Shown piece by piece: positions 7,819-15,780 of a stretch of 40,359 nt of DNA. Numbering within the stretch: the stretch's first letter is position 1; each line of letters begins with the position of its first letter. This DNA comes from Armatimonadota bacterium. GTDB lineage: Bacteria > Sysuimicrobiota > Sysuimicrobiia > Sysuimicrobiales > Humicultoraceae. A program made the position numbers and the translations under genes. The stretch spans positions 159,722-200,080 of the forward strand of contig JAVHLY010000001.1 in NCBI GenBank assembly GCA_031081585.1. Reading direction: 5' to 3'. The notes under the pieces were generated by a model, which saw only the letters and a list, made by a program, of their open reading frames with translations, ran no database searches and was not told the origin of the DNA.

Positions 7819-8693
7819 CCGGCGCGCACGGCGGAGATCCTGCGGGGGCGGCGGGTGGGGGTGCGGTCGCCTCCGGGGACCCCGGACGCGCCGGAGCCGG
7901 CGTAGGGGAGGCGCCGCTCGCCTTCGACCACGCCGTGGTCCTCGTCCCCGACCTGGAGGCGGCGGTGCGGGAGTGTACCGGGCTGGGCTTCGTGGTCGTG
8001 CCGGGCGGCGTCCACGAGGGCGGGGCCACCCACAACGCGCTGATCCCGCTGGCCGACGGGACCTACCTGGAGCTCCTGGCTCCCACCCCCGGGCGGACCA
8101 TCGAGGTCGCCGGGCCGGGTGCGGCCGGGCATCTCCCGGCCACCTTCGGCGATCGGCTGCGGCGCGTGGCCGGCCGCTGGGGGTTCGTGGACTTCGCCCT
8201 CCTCTGTGCCGACCTGGACTGGACCCTGGCGACGCTCCGCCGGCGCGGTCTGGCCTACGCCGGTCCGGTCGCGGGCCGTCGGCGCCGGCCCGACGGCGTG
8301 CAGGTGGCCTGGCGTGCCGCCTTCCCCGCCGACCGGGTCCTCCCCTTCCTCATCGAGGACCGGACCCCGCGGGCGCTGCGGGTGCCGCCTGCTCCTGCGC
8401 ACCCCAATGGCGCCTCCGGCGTGGAGGAGGTGGAGGTGGCTGCCCGGGACCTGGACGCCGCCAGGCGGGCCTGGAGCGCCCTGCTGGGGCTCCCCGCCGC
8501 CCCGGCCGCCGCGGGCCGGGAGGGGAGCCCGGGAGGCCGTGCCGCAGAGAGCCCGGGTGTGAGCGTGGCTGTAGGACCCACGAGGATCGTGCTCTTGCCC
8601 GCCGGCGCAGATGCTCCGGCGGGGATGGACGGGCCGCAGACCCTCCGGCTGCGCGGGGGCCCGTGCTTGTCCCCCTCGGGCTGGGGCATATAA
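7794..8693 (+). CDS. Glyoxalase-like (VOC superfamily) protein
   Basis: The only start candidate before the conserved domain is GTG 7794, overlapping the rlmI end by 25 bp; the first 45 residues are low-complexity Gly/Ala, so the true start is uncertain. The core starts at FDHAVVLVPDLEAAVRE and continues GLGFVVVPGGVHEGGATHNA and YLELLAP, the Glyoxalase_3-like pattern. A second, weaker VOC half follows (VEEVEVAARDLDAARRAW, LLGLPAAP). Members bind a divalent metal and act on small carbonyl or aromatic substrates; the specific reaction is unknown. The stop codon TAA is part of the TATAAT that serves as promoter for the next operon. Confidence 0.7.
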   Translation: MPDPARLLTGAHGGDPAGAAGGGAVASGDPGRAGAGVGEAPLAFDHAVVLVPDLEAAVRECTGLGFVVVPGGVHEGGATHNALIPLADGTYLELLAPTPGRTIEVAGPGAAGHLPATFGDRLRRVAGRWGFVDFALLCADLDWTLATLRRRGLAYAGPVAGRRRRPDGVQVAWRAAFPADRVLPFLIEDRTPRALRVPPAPAHPNGASGVEEVEVAARDLDAARRAWSALLGLPAAPAAAGREGSPGGRAAESPGVSVAVGPTRIVLLPAGADAPAGMDGPQTLRLRGGPCLSPSGWGI

Positions 8694-8694
8694 T
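8667..8694 (+). promoter_or_regulatory. Sigma-70-type promoter for the R3H-tmk-darA-holB operon
   Basis: TTGTCC at 8667-8672, a 16-bp spacer and a perfect TATAAT at 8689-8694. It sits at the end of the glyoxalase-like gene, giving a predicted start near 8701 and a leader of about 170 nt before the R3H ATPase gene. The -10 is exact; the -35 matches 4 of 6. Confidence 0.6.
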
Positions 8695-8700
8695 AGTAGA

Positions 8701-8816
8701 GTGCACGGAGTCGTGAGGCCCTGTTGACATCGGGCTCAGATCACGCGTTCCAGGGCTCAGCGGACGGTTGGGCCGGTTCCGGTGGGAGGGAACCTCGGGT
8801 TCCCTCCTTTGCTTTG
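8701..8816 (+). ncRNA. Structured leader or small RNA with alternative stems
   Basis: The 5' segment 8714-8723 can pair with 8751-8759 (TGAG, bulged G, CCCTG against CAGGGCTCA), but its TGAGGCCC can also pair with a second copy of GGGCTCA at 8732-8738. The motif GGGCTCAG occurs at 8732-8739 and 8753-8760, so two foldings are mutually exclusive. The element ends in a strong hairpin and short T-rich run (8785-8816). It follows a good promoter and precedes the R3H ATPase. It matches no riboswitch or RNA family that I recognise (SRP, 6S, tmRNA, RNase P and ydaO-type motifs were looked for). It may be a regulatory leader or an independent small RNA. Confidence 0.4.
8785..8816 (+). terminator. Strong hairpin with T-rich tail in the leader of the R3H ATPase operon
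   Basis: A perfect 10-bp stem (8785-8794 with 8798-8807, GGAGGGAACC / GGTTCCCTCC) closes a TCG loop, followed by TTTGCTTTG. It is the best intrinsic-terminator-like structure in the window. As it lies between promoter and gene, it could act as an attenuator, end a short RNA, or stop read-through from upstream. Confidence 0.55.
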
Positions 8817-8873
8817 CCGGCCCGGTGCGGTGCTGTGCCGGACCTGTCCAGAAGCAAGGAGTGACCGCGAGCG

Positions 8874-10418
8874 GTGGTGCCGCGACAGATCCAGATCACC
8901 GATGACCTGGACCTCCTCCTGGGGGTCCTGCCACCCCCCATCCGCGCCGCGCTCGAGCGGTTGCAGCGGGCAGACCAGCTCCTCGAGGTGGTCCTCGACC
9001 TGGGGCGCCTCCCCGAGGCGCGCTTCCCGGGGGAGGTGGTCTACCTCGGGGGAAGTCACGTCACCCGGGAGGACCTGAAGTACGTCACCAGCCGGGTGGG
9101 CGCCTTCGGCAAGGACAACCGCGCCGGCATCGAGCGCACGCTGCACCGCATCAGCGCCATCCGCAACCGGCAGGGCGAGGTGGTGGGCCTGACCTGCCGC
9201 GTGGGGCGGGCGGTCTTCGGCACGGTGGACATCGTGCGCGACGTCATCGAGTCGGGCAAGTCCATCCTCCTGCTCGGCCGCCCCGGGGTGGGCAAGACGA
9301 CGCTGCTGCGCGAGGCGGCGCGCGTGCTGGCGGACGAGCTGCGCAAGCGCGTCATCGTCGTGGACACCTCCAACGAGATCGCCGGTGACGGGGACATCCC
9401 CCACCCGGGTATCGGCGGGGCGCGGCGCATGCAGGTGCCCGAGCCCGCCCTCCAGCACGCCGTGATGATCGAGGCGGTGGAGAACCACATGCCCGAGGTC
9501 ATCGTCATCGACGAGATCGGCACGGAGGCGGAGGCGGCCGCGGCCCGCACCATCGCCGAGCGCGGCGTGCAGCTCATCGCCACGGCGCACGGCAACACCC
9601 TCGACAACCTGCTGCAGAACCCCACCCTGAGCGACCTCATCGGGGGCATCCAGGCCGTCACGCTCTCCGATGAGGAGGCGCGCCGGCGCGGCACCCAGAA
9701 GACGGTGCTGGAGCGCAAGGCGCCGCCCACCTTCGACGTCGTCATCGAGATTCAGGAGAAGGACCGGCTGGCGGTGCACCACGACGTGGCCTCGGTGGTG
9801 GACCGCTTCCTGCGCGGCGTCCCGCCGCGTCCGGAGCTGCGCATCCGCACCACGGAGGGCGAGGTGGAGATCACCCAGGCGCCGCCGGCGGCCCGGCTGG
9901 AGGCGCTGCCGCAGGGGCGCTTCGCCGTGGCCCCGGTCGAGCCCGACGGCCGGCCGGGCCGCCGTCCCCTGCGCATCTACCCCTACGCGGTGAGCCGCAA
10001 CCGCCTGGAGCGGGCCATCCGCGAGCTGCGCGTGCCGGCGCTGGTCACCGACGCGCTGGGCGACGCCGACGTCCTCCTCACCATCCGCTCCCAGGAGAAG
10101 CGGCAGCCGAAGAAGCTCCTGGACGCCCAGGCCCGGGGCGTCCCCCTGCACGTCATCAAGAGCAACACCGTCGCCCAGATCCAGGCCTTCCTGCGGGAGC
10201 TCTTCGACGTCGACGAGCTGGACACGGAGGAGGCCTCGGCGCTGCGCGAGGTCGAGGAGGCCATCGCGGAGGTCTTCGAGTCGGCGCAGCCGGTGGAGCT
10301 CAGCCCCCAGAACGCCTTCATCCGCCGCCTGCAGCACCAGCTGGTCCAGCGCTACGGGCTCGCCTCGGAGAGCCGCGGAGAGGAGCCGATGCGGCGCGTC
10401 GTCATCTACCCGCGCTGA
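8874..10418 (+). CDS. R3H domain-containing AAA ATPase (Ycf45/SpoIIIAA-like)
   Basis: 514 residues from GTG 8874, with AAGGAG 12 bp upstream. An N-terminal region (about 1-110) contains [10 protein letters not shown] and [17 protein letters not shown], typical of SpoIIIAA-like ATPases. Walker A is GRPGVGKT (135-142), followed by [13 protein letters not shown]; Walker B is [12 protein letters not shown] (from 209) and [12 protein letters not shown] is a sensor motif. The C-terminus has [15 protein letters not shown] and ends in an R3H single-stranded nucleic-acid-binding domain (about 455-514). Ycf45-type proteins occur in Firmicutes, Deinococcus, cyanobacteria and plastids; their role is undefined but likely nucleic-acid-linked. 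It heads an operon with tmk, darA and holB, one base before tmk. Confidence 0.88.
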   Translation: MVPRQIQITDDLDLLLGVLPPPIRAALERLQRADQLLEVVLDLGRLPEARFPGEVVYLGGSHVTREDLKYVTSRVGAFGKDNRAGIERTLHRISAIRNRQGEVVGLTCRVGRAVFGTVDIVRDVIESGKSILLLGRPGVGKTTLLREAARVLADELRKRVIVVDTSNEIAGDGDIPHPGIGGARRMQVPEPALQHAVMIEAVENHMPEVIVIDEIGTEAEAAAARTIAERGVQLIATAHGNTLDNLLQNPTLSDLIGGIQAVTLSDEEARRRGTQKTVLERKAPPTFDVVIEIQEKDRLAVHHDVASVVDRFLRGVPPRPELRIRTTEGEVEITQAPPAARLEALPQGRFAVAPVEPDGRPGRRPLRIYPYAVSRNRLERAIRELRVPALVTDALGDADVLLTIRSQEKRQPKKLLDAQARGVPLHVIKSNTVAQIQAFLRELFDVDELDTEEASALREVEEAIAEVFESAQPVELSPQNAFIRRLQHQLVQRYGLASESRGEEPMRRVVIYPR

Positions 10419-10419
10419 G

Positions 10420-11139
10420 GTGGCGGCGGACGACCGGCGTGGCGTCTTCATCACCCTGGAGGGCGTGGAGGGGGCGGGCAAGACCACGCAGGCGCGGCGG
10501 CTGGTGGCGGTGCTGGAAGCCCGCGGAGTCCCGGTCCTGTACTCCCGCGAGCCCGGGGGGACGGCCATCGGCGAGCGCATCCGGGAGATCCTCCTGGACG
10601 ACCGGCACGGCGAGATGGCCGCCGAGACGGAGATGCTGCTCTTCGCCGCCTCCCGCGCCCAGTTCGTGCGGGAAGTGGTCCTCCCCGCGCTGGCCGCTGG
10701 CCGGGTGGTCGTCTCCGAGCGGTACGTCGAAGCCTCCCTCGCCTACCAGGGGTACGGCCGCGGGCTCGATGTCGGGGTGGTCCGCGCCGTGAACGCGGTG
10801 GCCACCGCCGGCTGCGTCCCCGACCTGACCCTCCTGCTCGACCTCCCGCCCGAGGTCGGATTGGCCCGCGCCCGCCACGCGCCGGGGAAGGCGGGCACCC
10901 CGGGACGCGGCGACCGCCTGGAGCAGGAGACGGAGGCGTTCCACCGGCGCGTGCGGGAAGGATTCCTCGCGCTGGCGGCAGAATCGCCCCAGCACATCGT
11001 CGTCGTGGACGCGTCGCGCAGTGTTGACGAGGTGCACGCGGCGATCCTGGCGGCGGTGGACCGCCTGCTGGCCGCCCGGGACTGCCGTCCCCCGGAGCCC
11101 CGGCCGGAGCCCGGGTCGGCGGAGCGCCGTGGCGGCTGA
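10420..11139 (+). CDS. tmk: Thymidylate kinase
   Basis: 239 residues from GTG 10420. It phosphorylates dTMP to dTDP for DNA synthesis. Walker A is GVEGAGKT (15-22), the dTMP-binding loop is SREPGGTAIGERIREILLD, and the lid region is RARHAPGKAGTPGRGDRLEQE-like with several Arg. The usual DR(Y/F/H) motif reads SERY (99-102), followed by the normal VEASLAYQGYGRG; Glu replaces Asp, an uncommon but chemically conservative change. The C-terminal 25 residues are Arg/Pro-rich beyond the family's usual end. It is one base after the R3H gene and overlaps darA by 11 bp, an arrangement resembling the Firmicute tmk-darA-holB block. Confidence 0.95.
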   Translation: MAADDRRGVFITLEGVEGAGKTTQARRLVAVLEARGVPVLYSREPGGTAIGERIREILLDDRHGEMAAETEMLLFAASRAQFVREVVLPALAAGRVVVSERYVEASLAYQGYGRGLDVGVVRAVNAVATAGCVPDLTLLLDLPPEVGLARARHAPGKAGTPGRGDRLEQETEAFHRRVREGFLALAAESPQHIVVVDASRSVDEVHAAILAAVDRLLAARDCRPPEPRPEPGSAERRGG

Positions 11140-11491
11140 GTGCGCGCCGGAGGAGGGGGCCATCAAACTCGTCCTGGCCGTGGTCCAGGAGCGCGACGCC
11201 GGCAAGCTGATGGACGGGCTGACGGCGGCCGAGTTCCAGGCGACGATGCTGGCCAGCACCGGCGGGTTCCTCCGCGAGGGCAACACGACGATCCTCATCG
11301 GGGTGGACGACCGGCAGGTGGACGAGGTGCTGGCCATCATCCGCAAGACCTGCCACCGCCGCGAGCAGCTGCTCACGCCCATCCCGCCGGTCGTCGAACC
11401 GGTGGACTCCTACGTGGCCTACCCCGTGAAGGTCGAGGTCGGGGGCGCCATCGTCTTCGTGCTGACCGTCGACCGCATGGAGCGCATCTAG
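11129..11491 (+). CDS. darA: Cyclic-di-AMP receptor, DarA/PstA-like (DUF970)
   Basis: 120 residues from GTG 11129, inside the end of tmk; a longer frame upstream is an Arg/Trp-rich shadow and not used. The sequence IKLVLAVVQERDAGKLMDG, TMLASTGGFLREGNTT and VGGAIVFVLTVDRMERI is the trimeric PII-like c-di-AMP receptor family. In Firmicutes DarA (also called PstA, unrelated to the phosphate permease) binds c-di-AMP at subunit interfaces; downstream partners are unclear. Synteny with tmk and holB is the same as in Bacillus. It implies the organism uses c-di-AMP; no diadenylate cyclase lies in this window. Confidence 0.9.
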   Translation: MAAECAPEEGAIKLVLAVVQERDAGKLMDGLTAAEFQATMLASTGGFLREGNTTILIGVDDRQVDEVLAIIRKTCHRREQLLTPIPPVVEPVDSYVAYPVKVEVGGAIVFVLTVDRMERI

Positions 11492-11514
11492 CCTTACCGC
11501 CCTCGCCCCACCCC

Positions 11515-12546
11515 ATGGCCTTCCGCGACGTCGTCGACCAGCACCACGCGGTGAGGTTGCTGCGCACGGCCGTTCGGACCGGCCGGCCGAGTCACGCCTA
11601 CCTGCTCGTCGGACCCGTCGGTGTGGGGCGCCGCACGCTGGCCCTGGCCTTCGCGCAGTACCTCAACTGCCCCCAGGCCGACCGGGACGCGTGTGGGGTC
11701 TGCCGCGATTGCGTCCGCATCGCCCAGGGGCAGCACCCCGACGTACGGGTGTTGGACATGGCGGCGGACCGCTGGTTCATCCCCCCGCCCCGGGAGCACC
11801 GCGGGCGGGAGATCCCCATCGACCAGGTGCGCGCCCTGCGGCAGGATGCAGCCTACCCGCCCTACGAGGGCCGGGTGAAGGTCTACATCATCGCCGACGC
11901 CGAGCTGCTGAGCCCGGGCGCGGCGAACAGCCTGCTCAAGGTCCTGGAGGAGCCGCCACCTGACGTCGTCATCGTCCTCATCGCCGAGTCGACCGTATCG
12001 CTGCCCCCCACGGTGCTGTCGCGCTGCCAGGTGGTCCGCTGCGCCTTGCTGTCGGCCAGCGAGGTGGAGCGCGCCCTGGTGGAGCGCTACGGGGTCCCTG
12101 CGGAGCGCGCCCGCTTCCTGGCGGCTATCAGCGCCGGACGGCTGGGCCGGGCGCTGGCCTGGGCGCAGGACGAGTCGCGGCTGGCGGCGCGCCGCCGCTT
12201 CCTCGACCTGCTGGGCGAGCTGGAGACGGCCACCGACACGCAGCGGCTCGACGCCGCCGAGGCCCTGGCCCGCGACCGGGACCTCCTGCCAGACCTGCTG
12301 GAGCTGGCCGCCTTCTGGTACCGCGACCTGCTGGTGTGGCAGGAGACGCAGGATCCGACGCTGCTGGTGAACCGGGACCGGGAGGCGGAGATCCGGCGCT
12401 GGGCGGCGATCCTCACGCCCGAGGACCTCCACCGCCGCTTCGACGCGGTCGAGCACGCCAAGGATTCCCTGGCGCGGAACGTCCAGCCCCGCCTCCTGCT
12501 GGAGCGCTTCTTCTACCAGCTCCGTTCCCCGGCCGTCCCCGCCTGA
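11515..12546 (+). CDS. holB: DNA polymerase III delta' subunit
   Basis: 343 residues from ATG 11515 (MAFRDVVDQHHAVRLL). It belongs to the clamp-loader complex. The AAA domain has a Walker A-like GPVGVGRRT (33-41) with Arg at the usual Lys, as expected of a non-hydrolysing delta'. A zinc module has C52, C60, C63 and C66. LLKVLEEPPPDVVIVL and the Arg-finger motif LSRCQVV follow, and a helical C-terminal collar domain ends the protein. It closes the R3H-tmk-darA-holB operon, 23 bp after darA. dnaX-type subunits would differ by having a canonical Walker A Lys and a long tail, neither seen here. Confidence 0.92.
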   Translation: MAFRDVVDQHHAVRLLRTAVRTGRPSHAYLLVGPVGVGRRTLALAFAQYLNCPQADRDACGVCRDCVRIAQGQHPDVRVLDMAADRWFIPPPREHRGREIPIDQVRALRQDAAYPPYEGRVKVYIIADAELLSPGAANSLLKVLEEPPPDVVIVLIAESTVSLPPTVLSRCQVVRCALLSASEVERALVERYGVPAERARFLAAISAGRLGRALAWAQDESRLAARRRFLDLLGELETATDTQRLDAAEALARDRDLLPDLLELAAFWYRDLLVWQETQDPTLLVNRDREAEIRRWAAILTPEDLHRRFDAVEHAKDSLARNVQPRLLLERFFYQLRSPAVPA

Positions 12547-12585
12547 CGCCCCCGCGTCCGGGACTCACCGGCTCTCACGGCCTCC

Positions 12586-14295
12586 TCAACCGCGAGCGCC
12601 ATCCGCCGCGTCCCCCTGCGCCGCCGTCTCCTCCTCCACCCGCCACCGCTCCAGGTAGGTCCGCAGCGCTTCGCGCGGGACCCCCAGCCGCTCCCCGGCG
12701 TGGCGGATCAGGGTGAGGCCCGCCTCGTGCTCCGGGTGGATGACCTCGTCGGCACCGGCGGCGTGGAAGAGGGCGTGCTCCTCCGGTGCATGCGAGCGCA
12801 CGAGCACGGGCAGGTCGGGGCGGAGCACCCGCAGCCGGGCCAGCGCCAGGCGCGCCCTGGTCACGTCGGGGATGGCCACGATGGCCAGTCGCGCGGAGGC
12901 GGCCCCGGCCTCCCGCAGCACCGTCTCGCTGGCGGCGTCGCCGAAGACGCAGGGCACCCCGCGCCGCTGCAGCCGCTCGATCACCCGGAAGTCCAGGTCG
13001 ACCGCCACGTAGGGGATGCCGAAGACGTCCAGAGCACGCCCCACCGTGGCCCCCACCCGCCCGAACCCGATGATCAGGACGTGGTCGCGCGGGGCGCTCC
13101 GCGGGCCGGCGGCCGCCGGGCTCGGGGCTTCCCGGGGCTCCTCGATCCACCGGTGCGCCAGAGCCGACAGGGCCACCGTGGCGACGATGGAGAGCAGCGA
13201 CGCCGCCAGGATGGCGTTGGCGAGGGCCGGAGGGATCAGGCCCGCCGTGCGCGCCACCTGGGCGAGGACGAAGGTGAACTCCCCCGTCTGGGCCAGGTGG
13301 ACGCTGACCAGGCCCGCGGCGGCCCAGGGGTAGCCGAAGGCTCGCAGGACCAGCGTGCGCGTCAACGCCTTCCCGCCGAGGATCAGGGCGAGGAGGACCA
13401 GCACCGCCGGCAGGTCGGTGAACAGGTCGGCGGGTCGGACGAGCAATCCCACGGAGGCGAAGAAGAGCGCCGTGAAGACGTCGCGGAGCGGCAGGAGGCG
13501 CGCCAGGATCTCGTGCGTGAAGGGCGACTCGCTGATGACCAGCCCGGCCAGGAACGCGCCCAGCGCCACGGAGAGGCCGAGCGCGCTGGAGAGGCCGGCC
13601 GTGCCGACGGCGATGCCGAGCGCGACCACGAGGAAGAGCTCCATGTGCCCCCGTCGCGCCACCCAGGCCAGCACCGGCGGGGCCAGCCGCTCGGCCACGA
13701 TGTAGAAGGGGACGATCAACGCCACGGCGCGGCCCAGCGCGCCGAGCAGGGGCAGGAGCCCGGCAGTGCCGTCCAGGCCGGCGAGGACCGGCAGGAGCAC
13801 GATGAGCCCGACGGTGATGAGGTCCTCGGCCAGCGAGGTGGCCACCGCCAGCCGGGCGTGGGGCGCGTGGATCTCCCCCCGCTCCAGGAAGAGCTTGGCC
13901 GCCACCATCGTGCTGGCCACCGAGATGGTCATCCCCACGGCGGTCGCCTGCAGCGGCGGCCAGCCCAGCGCGGCCCCCGCCAGCACGGTGAGCAGGATGA
14001 GCAGGGCCATGGTGGCCGGTGCCCCTACGGTGGCCGGGGGCCCCAGGCGGCGCAGCTCAGCCAGCGAGAACTCGATGCCGATGGAGAACATCAGCAGGAC
14101 GACGCCGATCTGGGCGAAGACCTCGAAGAGGCGTACCTCGCGCACCCCCGGACCGGGGGTGAAGGGATTCACCAGCAGCCCGCCCAGCACGTAGCCGAGG
14201 AAGAGCGGCTGCCGGAGCAGGACCGCCACGCCGGCGCCGACCAGGATGGCAGCGAAGACCAGCGCGAGGTCGCGGAAGACCGGGGCCTCCGGCAC
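12586..14295 (-). CDS. Kef-type CPA2 cation/proton antiporter with TrkA-N domain
   Basis: 569 residues from GTG 14295. About twelve or thirteen hydrophobic helices fill residues 1-390, including the re-entrant motif LGYVLGGLLVNPF, GVVLLMFSIGIEFSL and the ion-binding helix ATSLAEDLITVGLIVLLP, whose Asp is the CPA2 transport residue. After a Pro-rich linker a Rossmann RCK/TrkA-N domain starts at DHVLIIGFGRVGATVG (about 413), with VDLDFRVIERLQRRG and GDAASETVL. KefB/RosB-type proteins exchange K+ or Na+ for protons under nucleotide or redox control. It is last in a minus-strand operon, 3 bp after the endonuclease IV stop, and converges on holB with a 39-bp gap. Confidence 0.87.
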   Translation of the reverse strand: MPEAPVFRDLALVFAAILVGAGVAVLLRQPLFLGYVLGGLLVNPFTPGPGVREVRLFEVFAQIGVVLLMFSIGIEFSLAELRRLGPPATVGAPATMALLILLTVLAGAALGWPPLQATAVGMTISVASTMVAAKLFLERGEIHAPHARLAVATSLAEDLITVGLIVLLPVLAGLDGTAGLLPLLGALGRAVALIVPFYIVAERLAPPVLAWVARRGHMELFLVVALGIAVGTAGLSSALGLSVALGAFLAGLVISESPFTHEILARLLPLRDVFTALFFASVGLLVRPADLFTDLPAVLVLLALILGGKALTRTLVLRAFGYPWAAAGLVSVHLAQTGEFTFVLAQVARTAGLIPPALANAILAASLLSIVATVALSALAHRWIEEPREAPSPAAAGPRSAPRDHVLIIGFGRVGATVGRALDVFGIPYVAVDLDFRVIERLQRRGVPCVFGDAASETVLREAGAASARLAIVAIPDVTRARLALARLRVLRPDLPVLVRSHAPEEHALFHAAGADEVIHPEHEAGLTLIRHAGERLGVPREALRTYLERWRVEEETAAQGDAADGARG

Positions 14296-14298
14296 GGG

Positions 14299-15210
14299 CT
14301 AGGACCGTTGACGGGTGCGGGCGCCGGTGCGGGGCGAGGGGGCGGGCCGCCGACGGGTCGGCGGCCCCAGGCGGCGGAGACGCTTGAGGACCTCCAGGTT
14401 CTGGCGGTCGGGCCCCCTGCGGTCGCCGAAACCCGGCGTCTCGATGAAGCCCGGGAGGTGGCGGGTGCGGGGGTCGTGGATCAGGGCGCGGAAGCCGGGC
14501 AGGCCGATGGTCCCCTGGCCGATGTTCTCGTGGCGGTCCACCCGGCTCCCCAGCGGGGCGCGCGAGTCGTTGAGGTGGAGGGCGCGGAGGCGGTCCAGGC
14601 CCACCGTGCGGTCGAAGGCCCGCAGCGTCGCGGCCACCCCCTCGGGCGTGCGGATGTCGTAGCCGGCGGCGAAGAGGTGGCAGGCGTCCAGGCAGACCCC
14701 CAGGCGAGGGTGGCCGTCGAGGGCGTCGAGGACGGCGGCCAGCTCCTCGAACCGGCTGCCGATGGCATCACCCGCCCCCGCGCTGTTCTCCAGCAGGATC
14801 ATCACCCCGGGGGTCGTGTCCAGCGCCACGCGCAGGGCCGCCGCCACCCGGCCGAGGGCCTCAGGCCAGGGTTGCCCCATGCGGCTGCCGATGTGGGTGA
14901 TCACCCCGAGCCCCTCCAGGCGGCGGATCTCCTCGAGCCCGGCGATGAGCGCGGCCACCGACCGGGCGTAGAACTCGTCGTCGGGGCTGGCCAGGTTGAT
15001 CAGGTAGGCCCCGTGGGCGACCAGCGGCTCGAGCCCGGCCTGGGCCCGCTTGCGCCGGAAGAGGGCGACGTCCTCCTCCGGGTAGTCGATGCGCCGCCAC
15101 TGCCGCGGGTTGCCGACGAAGATCTGCAGGCACTCGCAGCCGATGGCCACGGCCCGGTCGACGGCCAGGTGGATGCGGCCGCTGATGGAGACGTGGGCGC
15201 CGAAGCGCAC
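14299..15210 (-). CDS. nfo: Endonuclease IV (apurinic/apyrimidinic endonuclease)
   Basis: 303 residues from GTG 15210. The TIM-barrel sequence MRFGAHVSISGRIHLAVDRA, CECLQIFVGNPRQW, VAHGAYLINLASPD, ITHIGSRMG, LLENSAGAGDAIG, CLDACHLFAAGYD, LHLNDSRAPLGS, DRHENIGQGTIG and GFIETPG contains all the clustered His/Asp/Glu ligands of the three-zinc site. It cleaves 5' of abasic sites in base excision repair. It lies between a Nudix hydrolase gene (10 bp upstream) and the Kef antiporter gene (3 bp downstream), on one transcript. With endonuclease Q earlier in the window, two enzymes handling deaminated or abasic DNA are encoded within 10 kb. A Pro/Arg-rich tail of about 25 residues follows the fold. 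Confidence 0.93.
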   Translation of the reverse strand: MRFGAHVSISGRIHLAVDRAVAIGCECLQIFVGNPRQWRRIDYPEEDVALFRRKRAQAGLEPLVAHGAYLINLASPDDEFYARSVAALIAGLEEIRRLEGLGVITHIGSRMGQPWPEALGRVAAALRVALDTTPGVMILLENSAGAGDAIGSRFEELAAVLDALDGHPRLGVCLDACHLFAAGYDIRTPEGVAATLRAFDRTVGLDRLRALHLNDSRAPLGSRVDRHENIGQGTIGLPGFRALIHDPRTRHLPGFIETPGFGDRRGPDRQNLEVLKRLRRLGPPTRRRPAPSPRTGARTRQRS

Positions 15211-15220
15211 GCGTGCGCGC

Positions 15221-15664
15221 TCAGTCCAGGTCGGTGGCCCACCAGGTGGCGCGCTCTCCCGCCACCCACCGGCGGATGCGCTGGCGCAGGGGCGCCGGGA
15301 GGAGGTTGCGGCGGTCCAGGTCGTCCAGCGACGACCAGAAGAACTCCAGGTGGGGCTCCCGCGAGACCGGCGGGGTAGGCGGAGCGAGGTCCTCGGCGAC
15401 GACCTCGAAGACGTGATTGATCTCGTGGTGACGGCGCCCGCCGTCCTCCCACAGCGCCTCGAGGCCGCCCAGGTACCCGACGACCCGCACGGCCACGCCC
15501 AGCTCCTCTTCCAGCTCGCGGGCGAGGGCCTGGGTGAGGGTCTCGCCCGGGTGGACGGTGCCGCCGGGCAGGAAGGTGTTCCCCCGTCCCAGCGCGTGTG
15601 CCAGGAGCACGGTGCCGTCCTTCAGGATCACCGCCCGCGCGAGCAGCCGGATCGTCTCCGCCAC
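15221..15664 (-). CDS. Nudix hydrolase
   Basis: 147 residues. The Nudix box is complete: GTVHPGETLTQALARELEEE followed by LGV, fitting GX5EX7REUXEEXGU. N-terminal IRLLARAVILKDGTVLLAH and later HHEINHVFEVVAED are typical strands of the fold. Substrates may be oxidised or unusual nucleoside di- or triphosphates; the sequence gives no specificity motif such as the ADP-ribose or MutT marks. Its operon with nfo suggests a nucleotide-sanitation role (inference). Starts 116 bp from the divergent PLP-enzyme gene. Confidence 0.88.
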   Translation of the reverse strand: MAETIRLLARAVILKDGTVLLAHALGRGNTFLPGGTVHPGETLTQALARELEEELGVAVRVVGYLGGLEALWEDGGRRHHEINHVFEVVAEDLAPPTPPVSREPHLEFFWSSLDDLDRRNLLPAPLRQRIRRWVAGERATWWATDLD

Positions 15665-15714
15665 GCCCAGCAGGTTCGCGTTGCGCGGCCCCCGCCCCTG
15701 CCCGCGAGGCCGCC

Positions 15715-15720
15715 TATAAT
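15715..15720 (+). promoter_or_regulatory. -10 element for the trans-sulfuration enzyme gene
   Basis: A perfect TATAAT in otherwise GC-rich DNA between two divergent genes. No good -35 is seen at 16-18 bp; TTGCGC at 15681 is too far. A start near 15727 would leave a leader of about 54 nt before GTG 15781. Confidence 0.45.
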
Positions 15721-15780
15721 GCCCGTGACGGTGGCGTCCTGGGGGACGCGGCCGTCACCACAGGGGGAGGAGGCGGAGCG

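Noticed and set aside
8724-8729. TTGACA as a -35 for the R3H ATPase gene
   Set aside because: No -10-like hexamer lies 15-19 bp downstream; the TTGTCC/TATAAT pair just upstream is better.
8701-8816. SRP RNA, 6S RNA or a ydaO c-di-AMP riboswitch in the R3H leader
   Set aside because: The conserved SRP tetraloop region and ydaO core motifs are absent; only generic stems are present.
12700-15378. A very long plus-strand open frame opposite the Kef, nfo and Nudix genes
   Set aside because: Its translation is Gly/Arg/Asp/Gln-rich without domains, while the minus strand encodes three well-recognised proteins. Such frames are expected opposite GC-rich genes.
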